NCBI RefSeq assembly: GCF_902168135.1
Contig: NZ_CABHOL010000021.1
Location: 228,663 to 292,662, forward strand
Reading direction: 5' to 3'
Length of the DNA: 64,000 nt
From: an uncultured Fluviicola sp.
Lineage (GTDB): Bacteria > Bacteroidota > Bacteroidia > Flavobacteriales_D > Crocinitomicaceae
The position numbers and the translations under genes were made by a program. This document shows positions 1 through 8,601 of this stretch, one piece after another (the first letter of the stretch is position 1; every line of letters begins with the position of its first letter). The notes under the pieces are model-generated. The model did not search any database. It worked only from the letters and a program-made list of their open reading frames with translations, and had not been told where the DNA came from.

Positions 1-83
1 ATGAAAAACAAGCGGATCAAATAAATGGCCCCGACCAGGATAAAAAACACCAGAATCACATATTTTCTTCCATCCAGATTCAT
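1..83 (-). CDS. mrdA: Penicillin-binding protein 2, N-terminal fragment (cut by window edge)
   Basis: Only the first 27 codons are inside the window. They read MNLDGRKYVILVFFILVG and continue AIYLIRLFF. This is the short cytoplasmic tail and single membrane anchor typical of the elongation-specific transpeptidase PBP2. The start codon overlaps the mreD stop in an ATGA arrangement, so translation is probably coupled. The call rests on the anchor sequence plus the conserved order mreC-mreD-mrdA; the catalytic transpeptidase domain lies outside the window and cannot be checked. Confidence 0.75.
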   Translation of the reverse strand, partial: MNLDGRKYVILVFFILVGAIYLIRLFF

Positions 84-598
84 CGTACAGCCTTTTTGTT
101 AGAGACGAAAATAAATTGCACTAATAGACTTAATAAAAAGGAACTCGGTACACTTAATCCGATCTTGATCAGGATCCAGATGAATTCATTCAATTTGAAG
201 GATTCGATCGTAAAGAACCAGATATGATGAATCAATAGCAAACTTCCATAAGCATAGAGGAACCAGCGTCCGCCCATGGAATAGACATTCACAGACTCGA
301 CACTTTCATAACCGTCTCTCGGTGAAAGCCACTTGAAGATAATCGGACGGAAAAAGGCCATAATTACCGCACTGGACGCGTGCAGTCCGAAGGTGTTTGA
401 AAAGGAATCGATCACTAATCCGAAAGCGAAACTAAGAAGCATCAGAGGTACTGTTCCCATTTGAAAGGGGAGCATGAAAATGAACAAGGGATAAATCATC
501 ACATACAGACCCAATCCCGGCTCCAGGTTGTTCAATATCAATGCCTGGAACAGCGCAAATAATACGAAACGAATGCTATTTAAAACAAAACTATTCAC
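80..598 (-). CDS. mreD: Rod shape-determining protein MreD
   Basis: Protein of 172 residues, almost entirely hydrophobic, with about five membrane segments and short loops, as expected for MreD of the elongasome. MreD is a polytopic inner-membrane partner of MreC that helps position peptidoglycan synthesis for rod shape. The start is GTG at 598, directly abutting the mreC TAA stop, and the 3' end overlaps mrdA by 4 bp, so all three are one tightly coupled transcription unit. MreD sequences diverge strongly; identification depends on hydrophobic profile, size and the neighbours. Confidence 0.85.
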   Translation of the reverse strand: MNSFVLNSIRFVLFALFQALILNNLEPGLGLYVMIYPLFIFMLPFQMGTVPLMLLSFAFGLVIDSFSNTFGLHASSAVIMAFFRPIIFKWLSPRDGYESVESVNVYSMGGRWFLYAYGSLLLIHHIWFFTIESFKLNEFIWILIKIGLSVPSSFLLSLLVQFIFVSNKKAVR

Positions 599-1447
599 TT
601 ACAACTCATCTTCTTCTTTATCCGGCGGAATTTTTCCTTCCAGTTCTCTTAATTCGTCCAGCATCACATTCTTGATCACGTAAACGTGTTGAATGGTACG
701 GAAATCTTCTGCAATTCTAACCTGCAGGTCCCACAATGGTTTCCCTTCGATGGATTTGCGTTTGGTAATTACTCCGACCGGAATTCCTTTCGGGTAGATT
801 CCCGAACCTCCGCGCGTAATAACCTTCGTGAATTTTTTGATTGAGATATCGTTGGAAATTCCTGAAATCTGGCAGATTTTCGGGTTTATCCCATCCCACT
901 TCAACAATCCGAAAGCACCACCATCACGCATACTGACGTCCACATTGATATTTTTGGAAAGAATTGTTTTTACAACCGAATAGGATTCTCCTACCAGGTG
1001 AACAATTCCCACAACTCCCTTGGAAGAAATCACTCCCCATCCTTTCTGGATTCCGTGATTTTTTCCGATATCGATCGTCATATAATTATTCCTTTTATCA
1101 TACGTATTGTTTATAACGGATGCCGCCATATACAAATACTGCTGCTGATAATTGGTGTCCTCGATCTGGATCAGTTCCCGGTCGATTTTATAATTGGAAA
1201 GTTTGAGCTTTTCTCTAAGACGGGCATTTTCCAACTCCAATTTCCGGTTTGTACCTTCGAGATTAAAATGTTTTGCGACCGAGTTTCGCATTTCAAACAG
1301 CCTCCCGTTTATTTGCGAAGCACTGGAAAAAACCTGCAGACGGGCAAACTCAGAATATCGGATATACGCAGAAAGTGCTGCAACTTGCAACAAAACAAAG
1401 ACCAAAAAGATCTGAAATCGTTTGAAAAAAGCAATCAAATTGCGCAT
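599..1447 (-). CDS. mreC: Rod shape-determining protein MreC
   Basis: Protein of 282 residues with one N-terminal membrane anchor (about residues 10-28), then a coiled-coil stretch (about 55-90, LELENARLREKLK), then the periplasmic beta-rich MreC domain containing GIQKGWGVISSKGVVGIV. MreC links MreB filaments to the periplasmic PBPs. The C-terminus is acidic (PPDKEEDEL). mreB is not directly upstream: the next gene upstream is an unrelated beta-barrel protein, so this operon starts at mreC. A TTG-N18-TAATTTTG promoter lies 4 nt before the ATG. Confidence 0.92.
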   Translation of the reverse strand: MRNLIAFFKRFQIFLVFVLLQVAALSAYIRYSEFARLQVFSSASQINGRLFEMRNSVAKHFNLEGTNRKLELENARLREKLKLSNYKIDRELIQIEDTNYQQQYLYMAASVINNTYDKRNNYMTIDIGKNHGIQKGWGVISSKGVVGIVHLVGESYSVVKTILSKNINVDVSMRDGGAFGLLKWDGINPKICQISGISNDISIKKFTKVITRGGSGIYPKGIPVGVITKRKSIEGKPLWDLQVRIAEDFRTIQHVYVIKNVMLDELRELEGKIPPDKEEDEL

Positions 1448-1451
1448 GCCA

Positions 1452-1480
1452 CAAAATTAGTTAGATAAACGATTTTCCAA
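1452..1480 (-). promoter_or_regulatory. Promoter of mreC-mreD-mrdA, very close to the start codon
   Basis: On the minus strand TTG (1480-1478), an 18 bp spacer and TAATTTTG (1459-1452) match the Bacteroidota consensus TTG-N17-23-TAnnTTTG. Only TGGC separates the -7 box from the ATG at 1447, so the predicted transcription start is at or next to the A of ATG and the mRNA would be leaderless. Confidence 0.65.
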
Positions 1481-1513
1481 CCCGTGAAATCAAATTTTAT
1501 TTGACAATGTAAA

Positions 1514-2251
1514 TTAAAAAATCGAAAGTGACACTCCAAAAGCTAATGCGTTGATTTTATCACTCTTACTGCTTCTAAATTGTGGTGCCAGAGTGTAGTC
1601 TGCAAACAAGGCCCAATTCCGGATTCCTATCCGCATGTGAACGCCGTAAACCAGTCGATTTACATCCGGCAATGTTCGATCTTTTACGGCATGTTTATCT
1701 TCAGGCCAGACCTTCTGGAAAGTTTGAAGCCGGTAGCCGATCGAACCTCCGATATGCATTTTGAAATGCTGCCATTTCAGGCTGCGGAAACGAAATTCGA
1801 CCGGAATAGCAAGTATGTGGTTTCCGAAAGTGTTCTTGCGGTAATTCGAGTAACTTGAATCGGCATAATAGTGTGTAAACGAGTTGCTGCTATCTGCAAA
1901 GAACAACCCTTTCGGACCTGTCTTTTGGTATTTGTAAGCCAATCCTATTCCCAATGAAACGGTATTCCCGTTGGTAATCGGAATATCCCACATCGTATTG
2001 ATATTGCAGCCAAATGATCTCCATGGGTTGGATTTGATACTTCCCGACCTCATCAGTTGATTGTAAGTCACGTCAATGATCAAACGGTCGTATTTTCTCA
2101 ACTTACCGGGTTTGGCAGGTCTCCAGCCTGTATTGTACCAGAAAATTCCCGGCCGGTGCCCGGAAACTAAGGCAGAGTCCTTCCCCTGAGGCTGCGCCAG
2201 GCCTTGAAAAGAAATTAAAAGAAAAACGATTAATAGTTTAAGAAATCTCAT
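1514..2251 (-). CDS. Secreted outer-membrane beta-barrel-like protein, function unknown
   Basis: Protein of 245 residues starting at MRFLKLLIVFLLISFQGLAQ, a clear signal peptide cleaved after LAQ. I chose this ATG (2251) rather than the upstream in-frame codon because the longer form puts 11 polar residues before the signal. The remainder has alternating aromatic and polar beta-strand patterning and ends in LAFGVSLSIF, a typical outer-membrane-barrel last strand with terminal Phe. It resembles PorT-type outer-membrane beta-barrel proteins of Bacteroidota, but I cannot assign a family. The start overlaps the 3' end of galE by 14 bp, so the two are probably co-transcribed. Confidence 0.7.
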   Translation of the reverse strand: MRFLKLLIVFLLISFQGLAQPQGKDSALVSGHRPGIFWYNTGWRPAKPGKLRKYDRLIIDVTYNQLMRSGSIKSNPWRSFGCNINTMWDIPITNGNTVSLGIGLAYKYQKTGPKGLFFADSSNSFTHYYADSSYSNYRKNTFGNHILAIPVEFRFRSLKWQHFKMHIGGSIGYRLQTFQKVWPEDKHAVKDRTLPDVNRLVYGVHMRIGIRNWALFADYTLAPQFRSSKSDKINALAFGVSLSIF

Positions 2252-3263
2252 TTTCCAGGCGATATTGTTCCCATTTCCAGGCATCTAAAATAGCATCTTC
2301 AATGGTTCTTTCCGTATTCCAGTTCAAAATTTTCTTTGCTTTCGATACATCTGCAAATAACGCATCGACATCTCCCGGTCTTCTTTCACCAAAACGGTAA
2401 TTAAGCGGTTTCCCGGTTACTTTCTCGAACAACTTGACCAATTCAAGTACGGACGTTCCTGTTCCTGTTCCCAAATTGAAAACATCATACAATCCATCAA
2501 ACTGATGTGACAATGCTTTCACATGCGCTTTTGCAACATCCGTTACGTGAATGTAATCGCGTACACAGGTTCCGTCGGGTGTTTTGTAATCCTTTCCAAA
2601 AATGGTGAGTTCCTTCCTGATTCCGGCTGCAGTTTGGGTGATGTACGGAAGCACGTTATTGGGCGATCCAAGCGGCATTTCACCCAGTTTCCCACTTTCG
2701 TGTGCTCCTATCGGATTGAAATAACGCAGAAAAACGGGTCTTAACTCGGTTTTCGAAGCAATATCTATGAGTATCTGTTCAGCCATCCATTTCGTCCACC
2801 CATAAGGTGAATTCGGTTTCCCGACCGGCATTGTTTCAGTTAAAGGCTCCAGGGCATTTTCTACTCCATAAACCGTGCAGGAAGAAGAAAAAACGATCTT
2901 ATTTACCCGGAACTCTTCCATACAGCTCAACAAATGAATGAGCGAAATGAGGTTGTTATCGTAGTAATGAAGGGGCTTTTCAACCGATTCTGCCACTGCT
3001 TTGAATGCAGCAAAGTGAATAACGCCCGCAATTTGGTGCTTTTCAAATACAGAGCGAAGAAATGCTTTGTCACGCATATCTCCCTCGTAAAAAACACATT
3101 CCTTTCCACTGATTAAGTGAATCTGCTTAACAATGGATTTGCTCGAATTGGAACAATTGTCCAAAATAATCGGAGTATACCCCAATTCAAATAACTCTAC
3201 AACGGTATGCGAACCGATAAAACCTGTTCCGCCGGTAACCAGGATTTCTTTATTTCCAATCAT
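2238..3263 (-). CDS. galE: UDP-glucose 4-epimerase
   Basis: Extended short-chain dehydrogenase of 341 residues that interconverts UDP-glucose and UDP-galactose with bound NAD. Visible motifs are the nucleotide-binding GGTGFIGSH near the N-terminus, the SSSCTVYG segment, the catalytic YGWTK (Tyr-x3-Lys), and the sugar-binding region with VRDYIHVTDVA. The start at 3263 gives MIGNKEILVTGG; a longer in-frame extension of 22 residues is unlike any GalE. A TACCTTTA box lies 6 nt before this ATG. It sits with a flippase and a methyltransferase, which suggests a role in surface polysaccharide precursor supply. Confidence 0.93.
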   Translation of the reverse strand: MIGNKEILVTGGTGFIGSHTVVELFELGYTPIILDNCSNSSKSIVKQIHLISGKECVFYEGDMRDKAFLRSVFEKHQIAGVIHFAAFKAVAESVEKPLHYYDNNLISLIHLLSCMEEFRVNKIVFSSSCTVYGVENALEPLTETMPVGKPNSPYGWTKWMAEQILIDIASKTELRPVFLRYFNPIGAHESGKLGEMPLGSPNNVLPYITQTAAGIRKELTIFGKDYKTPDGTCVRDYIHVTDVAKAHVKALSHQFDGLYDVFNLGTGTGTSVLELVKLFEKVTGKPLNYRFGERRPGDVDALFADVSKAKKILNWNTERTIEDAILDAWKWEQYRLENEIS

Positions 3264-3349
3264 GTGATGTAAAGGTATGAAGAAAAAACATTCCGCCGCC
3301 GAAGAGAAAGTCTGAAGTCCTGCTGGCATTCATGCGGAAGAATAATTTT

Positions 3350-4813
3350 TTAATTTTCCTCAGTAGCCGGTTCTTCTTTGTTCCCTCCAAGCATTTTCAG
3401 CACCTGAACAAGGTCAATAATTTTGAGTCCGAAAACCAAAGCCATCCACAATAACCCGATTCCAAGAACATAATACAATTGGTTCCATTGGAATTTGATT
3501 TGCAGGAACATCACAATGATCAGGCAAGTGCTGAGGATCATCAGCTTCAACCAGGTATTTGATGCCAGGTGGTGTTTCATCCGGTAACGGACAACCAGGT
3601 ACTGCAGTACCCCTAAGGTGGACTGTGCTACCAGAGACGCAATTGCTGCACCGACCGCACCAAAGAAAGGAACCAGAACAACGTTCAGGATCGACATGAT
3701 AATCAGTGAAAGAAAAGCGATCTGGTTCATGGTGCGAAGTGATCCGTTGGCTGTTAAAAGCGTTCCGAAAACCACCGTGAAACACATTGGAATGAAGGTT
3801 ATAGAATGGAAAATCCAGGCATTATAGGAATACCAGTTTGCGTCATCGTACAACTTATCAAACAAAAACTCCTTGATCCCGATAGTCAGTGTAATCATAA
3901 GAATTCCACCGGAAAACAGGATGTTCAGCGCACTGGTCATAATCCCGGTTGTGGAAGTATTGTCTTTCAGTACGCGTGAAAAAACCGGCAATAAAATACT
4001 TCCGAAAAGTACTGCAAACATCCAGCAGGCATCGAGCAATCGAAAACTTTCGGTGTAATAAGAAACCTGTTTGGTCCCGTTCGGGTGTAATTTTTCAATG
4101 AAAACAGCATCCAAACGGGAAGTAAGCATCATGATGATTACCAAAATGGCGTATGGATAGGACTGGCGGAAAATTGCCTTGAAAAAATCCGTATCCCATT
4201 GGATTCTAGGAAATGCAACGATCTTGAGGTAGAAAAAAGTAGCTACCAATAACGAAAACCCGGAAGAACCAACAAAAGCAGCAACGAACCATTTCAGGGA
4301 AACAGGCTCAACCAAAGTGGTGTAAATCAAAAGTCCTCCCAGAATAAAGTAGATCGAACGCTCAGAAACGGACAGCACTGCATCCAGTCCGAATTTCAAC
4401 AATCCCCCCGTATACGCACGCACGTAATTTACCGTAATGATACTGATCTGGTGCATGATCAACGCGCCCAGAATCCACAGTCTTTCGACCGGAAAGCGAA
4501 GCATAAAGAATAAACAAGCAGTCCAAAGAACATAAATAAGCACCAGAATCAAACGGAATGTAAACAGACGGTTGCTGTATTTATGGATCATGTGCGGATG
4601 CTGCGCGATCATGCGTGTCATGAAATTGGTAATTCCCATATCCAGCAGCATGGAGAAGAGGAATGTAAAGTTGAGCATGGTTTGGAAGACTCCGTATGAG
4701 CTTGCCCCCAGTTCATTCTGCATTTTAATGTCGACCAGGAAAATCGTAGCGGGTTTAACCAGTAAATTCAATAACAGCGTAATGCCTAATCCTCTTAAAA
4801 ACAGTTTTTGCAT
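3350..4813 (-). CDS. Wzx-like polysaccharide flippase (MOP superfamily)
   Basis: Protein of 487 residues with about 12-14 evenly spaced membrane segments and the opening pattern typical of O-antigen/teichoic acid flippases (TIFLVDIKMQNELGASSYGVFQTMLNF). Members of this group move lipid-linked oligosaccharides across the inner membrane. The C-terminal tail is short and charged (GGNKEEPATEEN). It lies between galE and an FkbM methyltransferase on the same strand, 9 bp downstream of the latter, supporting a polysaccharide export role. The substrate cannot be deduced. Lipid II flippase MurJ is less likely, given the context and sequence. Confidence 0.85.
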   Translation of the reverse strand: MQKLFLRGLGITLLLNLLVKPATIFLVDIKMQNELGASSYGVFQTMLNFTFLFSMLLDMGITNFMTRMIAQHPHMIHKYSNRLFTFRLILVLIYVLWTACLFFMLRFPVERLWILGALIMHQISIITVNYVRAYTGGLLKFGLDAVLSVSERSIYFILGGLLIYTTLVEPVSLKWFVAAFVGSSGFSLLVATFFYLKIVAFPRIQWDTDFFKAIFRQSYPYAILVIIMMLTSRLDAVFIEKLHPNGTKQVSYYTESFRLLDACWMFAVLFGSILLPVFSRVLKDNTSTTGIMTSALNILFSGGILMITLTIGIKEFLFDKLYDDANWYSYNAWIFHSITFIPMCFTVVFGTLLTANGSLRTMNQIAFLSLIIMSILNVVLVPFFGAVGAAIASLVAQSTLGVLQYLVVRYRMKHHLASNTWLKLMILSTCLIIVMFLQIKFQWNQLYYVLGIGLLWMALVFGLKIIDLVQVLKMLGGNKEEPATEEN

Positions 4814-4822
4814 TAGCCGTGT

Positions 4823-5551
4823 TTATTCTGCGATGAAAATGAAGTTTTGCGTGTGATGTTTGGATGAATCAAACGGAACTATCTGGTTGTTCTCGCCCAC
4901 AAAAATGGAATAACTGAACGATCTCAGGTACTCAAAACATTTCGACCTGTTCTCGTTGTCCCAAAGTTCAGCGTAAATGATCGGTTTATTGGATGTAATA
5001 ATCCGGCTTGCACCTTTCAGTGCAAAATATTCAAAATTCTCGATATCGATTTTAATGGCCTGGACCGCCTGACCGTTCAAAACATTGTCCAATTTATCCA
5101 ATTGCACGTCCACTTCTTTTCCTTCGTTCCATTCCGTAATGGTTTCATGCTTGATGTGGCTCAGGCCCTGCATAATCGTTTGACCGTTTACAGGAAGTAC
5201 CATTTTTGCAGTTCCGGATTCATCACCCAGGGCGATTTCGTGGATTTTTGTTTTTTTCAGCTTGAATTTTGCGATAATACGCTTCAGAACACTCACATTT
5301 GCCGGCATGGGCTCAAAAGCATGGATCGTCGTATTGGGAAGGCTGTTTGCCAAATGAACAGTCATGATTCCCAGGTTCGCACCGATATCCAATACATCCC
5401 CTTTCCCATCTTTCAATAAAGACAGAAAGGTGAAAAAATCGTTTTCCTTTTTGTCTGAACGAAGCGTCCTGATTTTATACAGCGCAAAGACATACAGATA
5501 GGTGTGCAACCCCAACAATTTCTGCAAAATATATTTAACGCTGTTCTTCAT
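4823..5551 (-). CDS. FkbM family SAM-dependent methyltransferase
   Basis: Protein of 242 residues. The Rossmann motif I is VLDIGANLGIMTVHLA, followed by HAFEPMPANVSVLKR and the FkbM signature AIKIDIENFEYFALKGA. FkbM-type enzymes O-methylate sugars or lipids and are frequent in glycan clusters. I prefer the ATG at 5551 (MKNSVKYILQKL); a GTG two codons upstream is also possible. The gene is first in a unit with the flippase, with a TAACTTCG-like box upstream of the start. The acceptor substrate is unknown. Confidence 0.85.
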   Translation of the reverse strand: MKNSVKYILQKLLGLHTYLYVFALYKIRTLRSDKKENDFFTFLSLLKDGKGDVLDIGANLGIMTVHLANSLPNTTIHAFEPMPANVSVLKRIIAKFKLKKTKIHEIALGDESGTAKMVLPVNGQTIMQGLSHIKHETITEWNEGKEVDVQLDKLDNVLNGQAVQAIKIDIENFEYFALKGASRIITSNKPIIYAELWDNENRSKCFEYLRSFSYSIFVGENNQIVPFDSSKHHTQNFIFIAE

Positions 5552-5712
5552 TTCCACTAAGATGCCGCGAAGTTAGGAAAAGTTGGAAAGAAGGCGTCTG
5601 TTTATTCCGGAAATTTTGGATAAATGTGCCGTTTACCCTTATAAATGAAGCGAATGAGATACAAGCTGCTTTAGATTAAGTAGCAAAAACGCACCTTTCT
5701 CTAATTACTCAT

Positions 5713-6351
5713 TCATTTTTTGCACTTCCGGGTATAAGATTTCCCCCCGAAAGAAATAGTTTCCTGTCCGGCCTCGAAAAAAAGGGTTGTTTCCTCCTGT
5801 TCCAAATAAAAAATGATGCGTTTGTTTTTGTCATCCAGGAATCCTTCTGCCCTTAACGGCATTTCTTCCGAATCCGCGGGAATCACTAATTGAAACTGGA
5901 AATTACTCTTCGGAACGATTTGAAGGTACTTTCCTCCCTCTCCGTCCCAATGCCCTACAAGTTTGTCTGTAAAATCATTAGCTGTAAGGGTCTCATAGAC
6001 ATCTGTAAAGGAGTCTCCCCAAATAGAATAGTTCAATACCAGCGAATCTGTTGTCTGTTTTTTGATTCGATAATCCGTTCTTTGCACTTTTCCGGTTCTT
6101 TTCGAGCGGATTTCCACGTATAAATAATCTCCTTTTGTCCACCATTTTTCTCCGGTAAAACCGTCGTAGTTCAATAACTTCAGTTCTCCGTTCTTTCGGA
6201 ACTCGTAACCGTCATAACCGCCCATTTTATTGTCGACCAGCCAGACTTTGTAGCACAGGGAATCATCCGGGAACTTTTTGGGCAGGTTCGTTTGGGCATT
6301 TCCCCAACAGGTCAGTAGGAAACTAAAAATAAACAGGCAACGAGCTTTCAT
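5713..6351 (-). CDS. Secreted protein of unknown function, lipocalin-like
   Basis: Protein of 212 residues with a signal peptide (MKARCLFIFSFLLTCWGNAQ). The mature part consists of short beta strands rich in Trp, Tyr and charged residues, with GEKWWTKGDYLYVEI followed later by VGHWDGEGGKYLQI, suggesting two lipocalin-like half barrels. It ends in a basic KSYTRKCKK. No catalytic motif was seen. It stands alone between an FkbM gene on the same strand (about 160 bp away) and a divergent lipoprotein gene. Expression and secretion are likely; the function is unknown. Confidence 0.65.
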   Translation of the reverse strand: MKARCLFIFSFLLTCWGNAQTNLPKKFPDDSLCYKVWLVDNKMGGYDGYEFRKNGELKLLNYDGFTGEKWWTKGDYLYVEIRSKRTGKVQRTDYRIKKQTTDSLVLNYSIWGDSFTDVYETLTANDFTDKLVGHWDGEGGKYLQIVPKSNFQFQLVIPADSEEMPLRAEGFLDDKNKRIIFYLEQEETTLFFEAGQETISFGGKSYTRKCKK

Positions 6352-6538
6352 TAAAATCGGATTGGGAACTAAAAGTAGTATTCTATTCTCTGCAAGGTTA
6401 TTCTTTAATTTATTTTAGCAAGCAGCGACAGATTAAAAAAATAAATTAACATTTTTTTAATCAAAAAAAGGTTATTTTTTAATCATTTATTGAATATATT
6501 TCGTATCTTCGTGTCCTAATTAATTTAATAAATCATTT

Positions 6539-7387
6539 ATGAGAAAAATCACCTTAATCGGTGGAATTGCTATCATGGCAATGTCCCTAACATTCTTTTC
6601 TTCCTGCAAGAAAGAAGAAATCACTTCAAAAAAACCAGTTTCTCAATCCGGAAATCAAAATCCGGCAAAGCATGAGTACAAATTTTCATCTGTCGCTAAA
6701 ATCCCGGGAGAAACTCCTGAAAATGGATTCTTGTCGTTAACAGTTTCTTCGGATGATGAAGCGTTCTTGAAGAAGTATGTTGCTAAGTTGGAGCAGACAA
6801 AAATCTTTATGGAAGAAGTAGCTTCAACGGTAGAAAATAATGAAAATGTCCACCCACTTTTTGACGAACAATCAAATGCCACGGTAGGATTAGTATTCGA
6901 TTGGACAAATTTTAGTTTTAATAAAGAAAAAGGAAAATTATACGCCTTTCGTTTACTTAATAAAAGTCAAAGTAAATCACTGGTTTATTACAATAGTTTA
7001 AGCAATCAAAGTTCTTTTGATATTGGCGGACCAACAGTCCCTGGAACAGTAGCAGCTGTTAATGTCTACAGTACATATAATAATGCTTGTACTTGGTATT
7101 TCAACAATACCGTAAACGACTTTTATTCAAAAGGGCTGAATTATCATGACAACCTTGAACTTAGATGTTTTCAAGGAGGATTTTCAATCCTTTTTGGCCC
7201 GCCTCCTTCCGGATTTGGATACTTCACAATTAGTGGTATAACAACTTTCTACCGCCCAAGACTAAATTATTCAAGTCCAGAAATGCCTACAGGTTATACC
7301 GATGTAGATGCAATTAACAGCGGTTACGGTTATGTATCCCCTCTAGTTGAACCTGGAGCAAATTTAACATTCTACATCGCAGGATAA
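6539..7387 (+). CDS. Lipoprotein of unknown function
   Basis: Protein of 282 residues with a lipoprotein signal (MRKITLIGGIAIMAMSLTFF then SSC as lipobox, followed by KKEE). The sequence after Cys is a low-complexity Lys/Ser/Asn linker, then a globular region with many Asn, Tyr and Phe (ACTWYFNNTVNDFYSKGLNY, GPPPSGFGYFTISG). No known domain was recognised. The upstream 187 bp is very A/T-rich, with TATCTTCG about 27 bp before the ATG as a possible -7 box. A strong terminator follows at 7409. Base composition is more A/T-rich than the neighbours, which could reflect recent acquisition or relaxed selection. Confidence 0.7.
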   Translation: MRKITLIGGIAIMAMSLTFFSSCKKEEITSKKPVSQSGNQNPAKHEYKFSSVAKIPGETPENGFLSLTVSSDDEAFLKKYVAKLEQTKIFMEEVASTVENNENVHPLFDEQSNATVGLVFDWTNFSFNKEKGKLYAFRLLNKSQSKSLVYYNSLSNQSSFDIGGPTVPGTVAAVNVYSTYNNACTWYFNNTVNDFYSKGLNYHDNLELRCFQGGFSILFGPPPSGFGYFTISGITTFYRPRLNYSSPEMPTGYTDVDAINSGYGYVSPLVEPGANLTFYIAG

Positions 7388-7408
7388 TCATTCTATATTC
7401 TTATTTGA

Positions 7409-7430
7409 GGGCACTTCGGTGCCCTTTTTT
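7409..7430 (+). terminator. Intrinsic terminator after the 6539-7387 lipoprotein gene
   Basis: GGGCAC, a TTCG tetraloop and GTGCCC form a perfect 6 bp stem with a very stable loop, followed by six T. It lies 21 bp after the lipoprotein stop codon and isolates that gene from the glycosyltransferase downstream. Confidence 0.9.
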
Positions 7431-7476
7431 GTTTCCAATAACTCGGATTTTCATATTAGTTCGTACCTTCGAATCC

Positions 7477-8601
7477 ATGCGCATCGGAATCAATACCCGT
7501 TTCTTGCTTTCTTCCAAAATGGAAGGTTTTGGCTGGTACACGTATGAAGTGGTAAAACGCCTGGTGGAAAATCACCCGGAACACGAGTTTATTTTCTTTT
7601 TCGACAGGCCTTATGATCCGAAATTTGTCTTTGCTGAAAATGTTACTCCGGTGGTTTTGTTTCCGCCTGCGCGTCATCCGGTTTTATTTGTTTGGTGGTT
7701 CGAATATTCGATCAAAAAAGCATTGAAAAAATACGACATCGACCTGTTCTATTCTCCGGATGGATATTTGTCTCTAAAGTCTCCTGTTCCGCAGGTTGGC
7801 GTCATTCACGATCTGAATTTTGAACACCATCCGGAAGATATCCCGGCAAGCCCATTGAGGTATTTGCGCAAATACTTTCCGAAATTTGCGAAAAAAGCAC
7901 GTCACATTCTCACTGTTTCCGATTATTCCAAACAGGATATTGTGAAGTCGTATGGAATTTCTACTTCCAAAATCACAGTAGCCTGGAATGGTGCTTCCGA
8001 AACATTTGTTCCTTTGAAAGCTGAAGAGATTGCAGAAATACGCACAGAAAAAACGAATGGAAGGCCCTACTTCATTTTTGTAGGCGCGATACATCCGCGG
8101 AAAAATGTGGGCCGCCTGATTGAAGCTTTCGGGAAATTTGCCCTGGTAAACCCGGATATCGACCTGATGATCGTAGGCGAAAGTTTGTGGGCAAACAAAG
8201 CTTCTTCCATTCCGGAAGTTTCCGAAGATCTGAAAAAACGCATTTTGTTTTCGGGCCACGTTTCCCTGGAAGCATTGAATAAACTCATGGGAGCAGCTTT
8301 TGCGCTGGCTTATATTCCTTACTTTGAAGGATTCGGAATTCCGTTGGTGGAAGCCATGCGCTGCGGAATTCCCATCATTTCCGGTAACCTGACTTGTCTT
8401 CCCGAAGTAGCCGGAGAAGCAGCGATCTATGTCAATCCTTTTGATACGGATGAAGTTTCGAAAGCAATGATTTACTTAGCGTCTGACGAACAAAAGCACG
8501 CTGAACTGTCCCAAAAAAGCCTGGAGCGTTCGGTTTTATTTTCGTGGGACTATACTGCCGAAACCACCTGGAACGTTATAGCAGATATACTTAGCTCATG
8601 A
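7477..8601 (+). CDS. Glycosyltransferase family 4 protein
   Basis: Protein of 374 residues, GT-B fold. The N-terminal half begins MRIGINTRFLLSSKMEGFGWYTYEVV with the glycine-rich acceptor loop, and the C-terminal nucleotide-sugar domain has YFIFVGAIHPRKNVGRLIEAF and the EX7E motif in FEGFGIPLVEAMRCGIPII. It probably transfers a sugar from a nucleotide donor onto a surface glycan. The ATG at 7477 fits the family N-terminus; reading further upstream would run through the terminator hairpin of the previous gene. TACCTTCG lies 5 nt before the ATG. The stop overlaps the next start (ATGA), coupling it to a GH114-like lipoprotein. Confidence 0.9.
   Translation: MRIGINTRFLLSSKMEGFGWYTYEVVKRLVENHPEHEFIFFFDRPYDPKFVFAENVTPVVLFPPARHPVLFVWWFEYSIKKALKKYDIDLFYSPDGYLSLKSPVPQVGVIHDLNFEHHPEDIPASPLRYLRKYFPKFAKKARHILTVSDYSKQDIVKSYGISTSKITVAWNGASETFVPLKAEEIAEIRTEKTNGRPYFIFVGAIHPRKNVGRLIEAFGKFALVNPDIDLMIVGESLWANKASSIPEVSEDLKKRILFSGHVSLEALNKLMGAAFALAYIPYFEGFGIPLVEAMRCGIPIISGNLTCLPEVAGEAAIYVNPFDTDEVSKAMIYLASDEQKHAELSQKSLERSVLFSWDYTAETTWNVIADILSS

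Noticed and set aside
998..1468. Open frame of 156 codons on the plus strand
   Set aside because: It is antisense to mreC and its promoter, with no family-like features.
3264..3329. 22-residue N-terminal extension of GalE
   Set aside because: GalE begins directly at the nucleotide-binding strand; the extension is not family-like and a -7-like box overlaps it.
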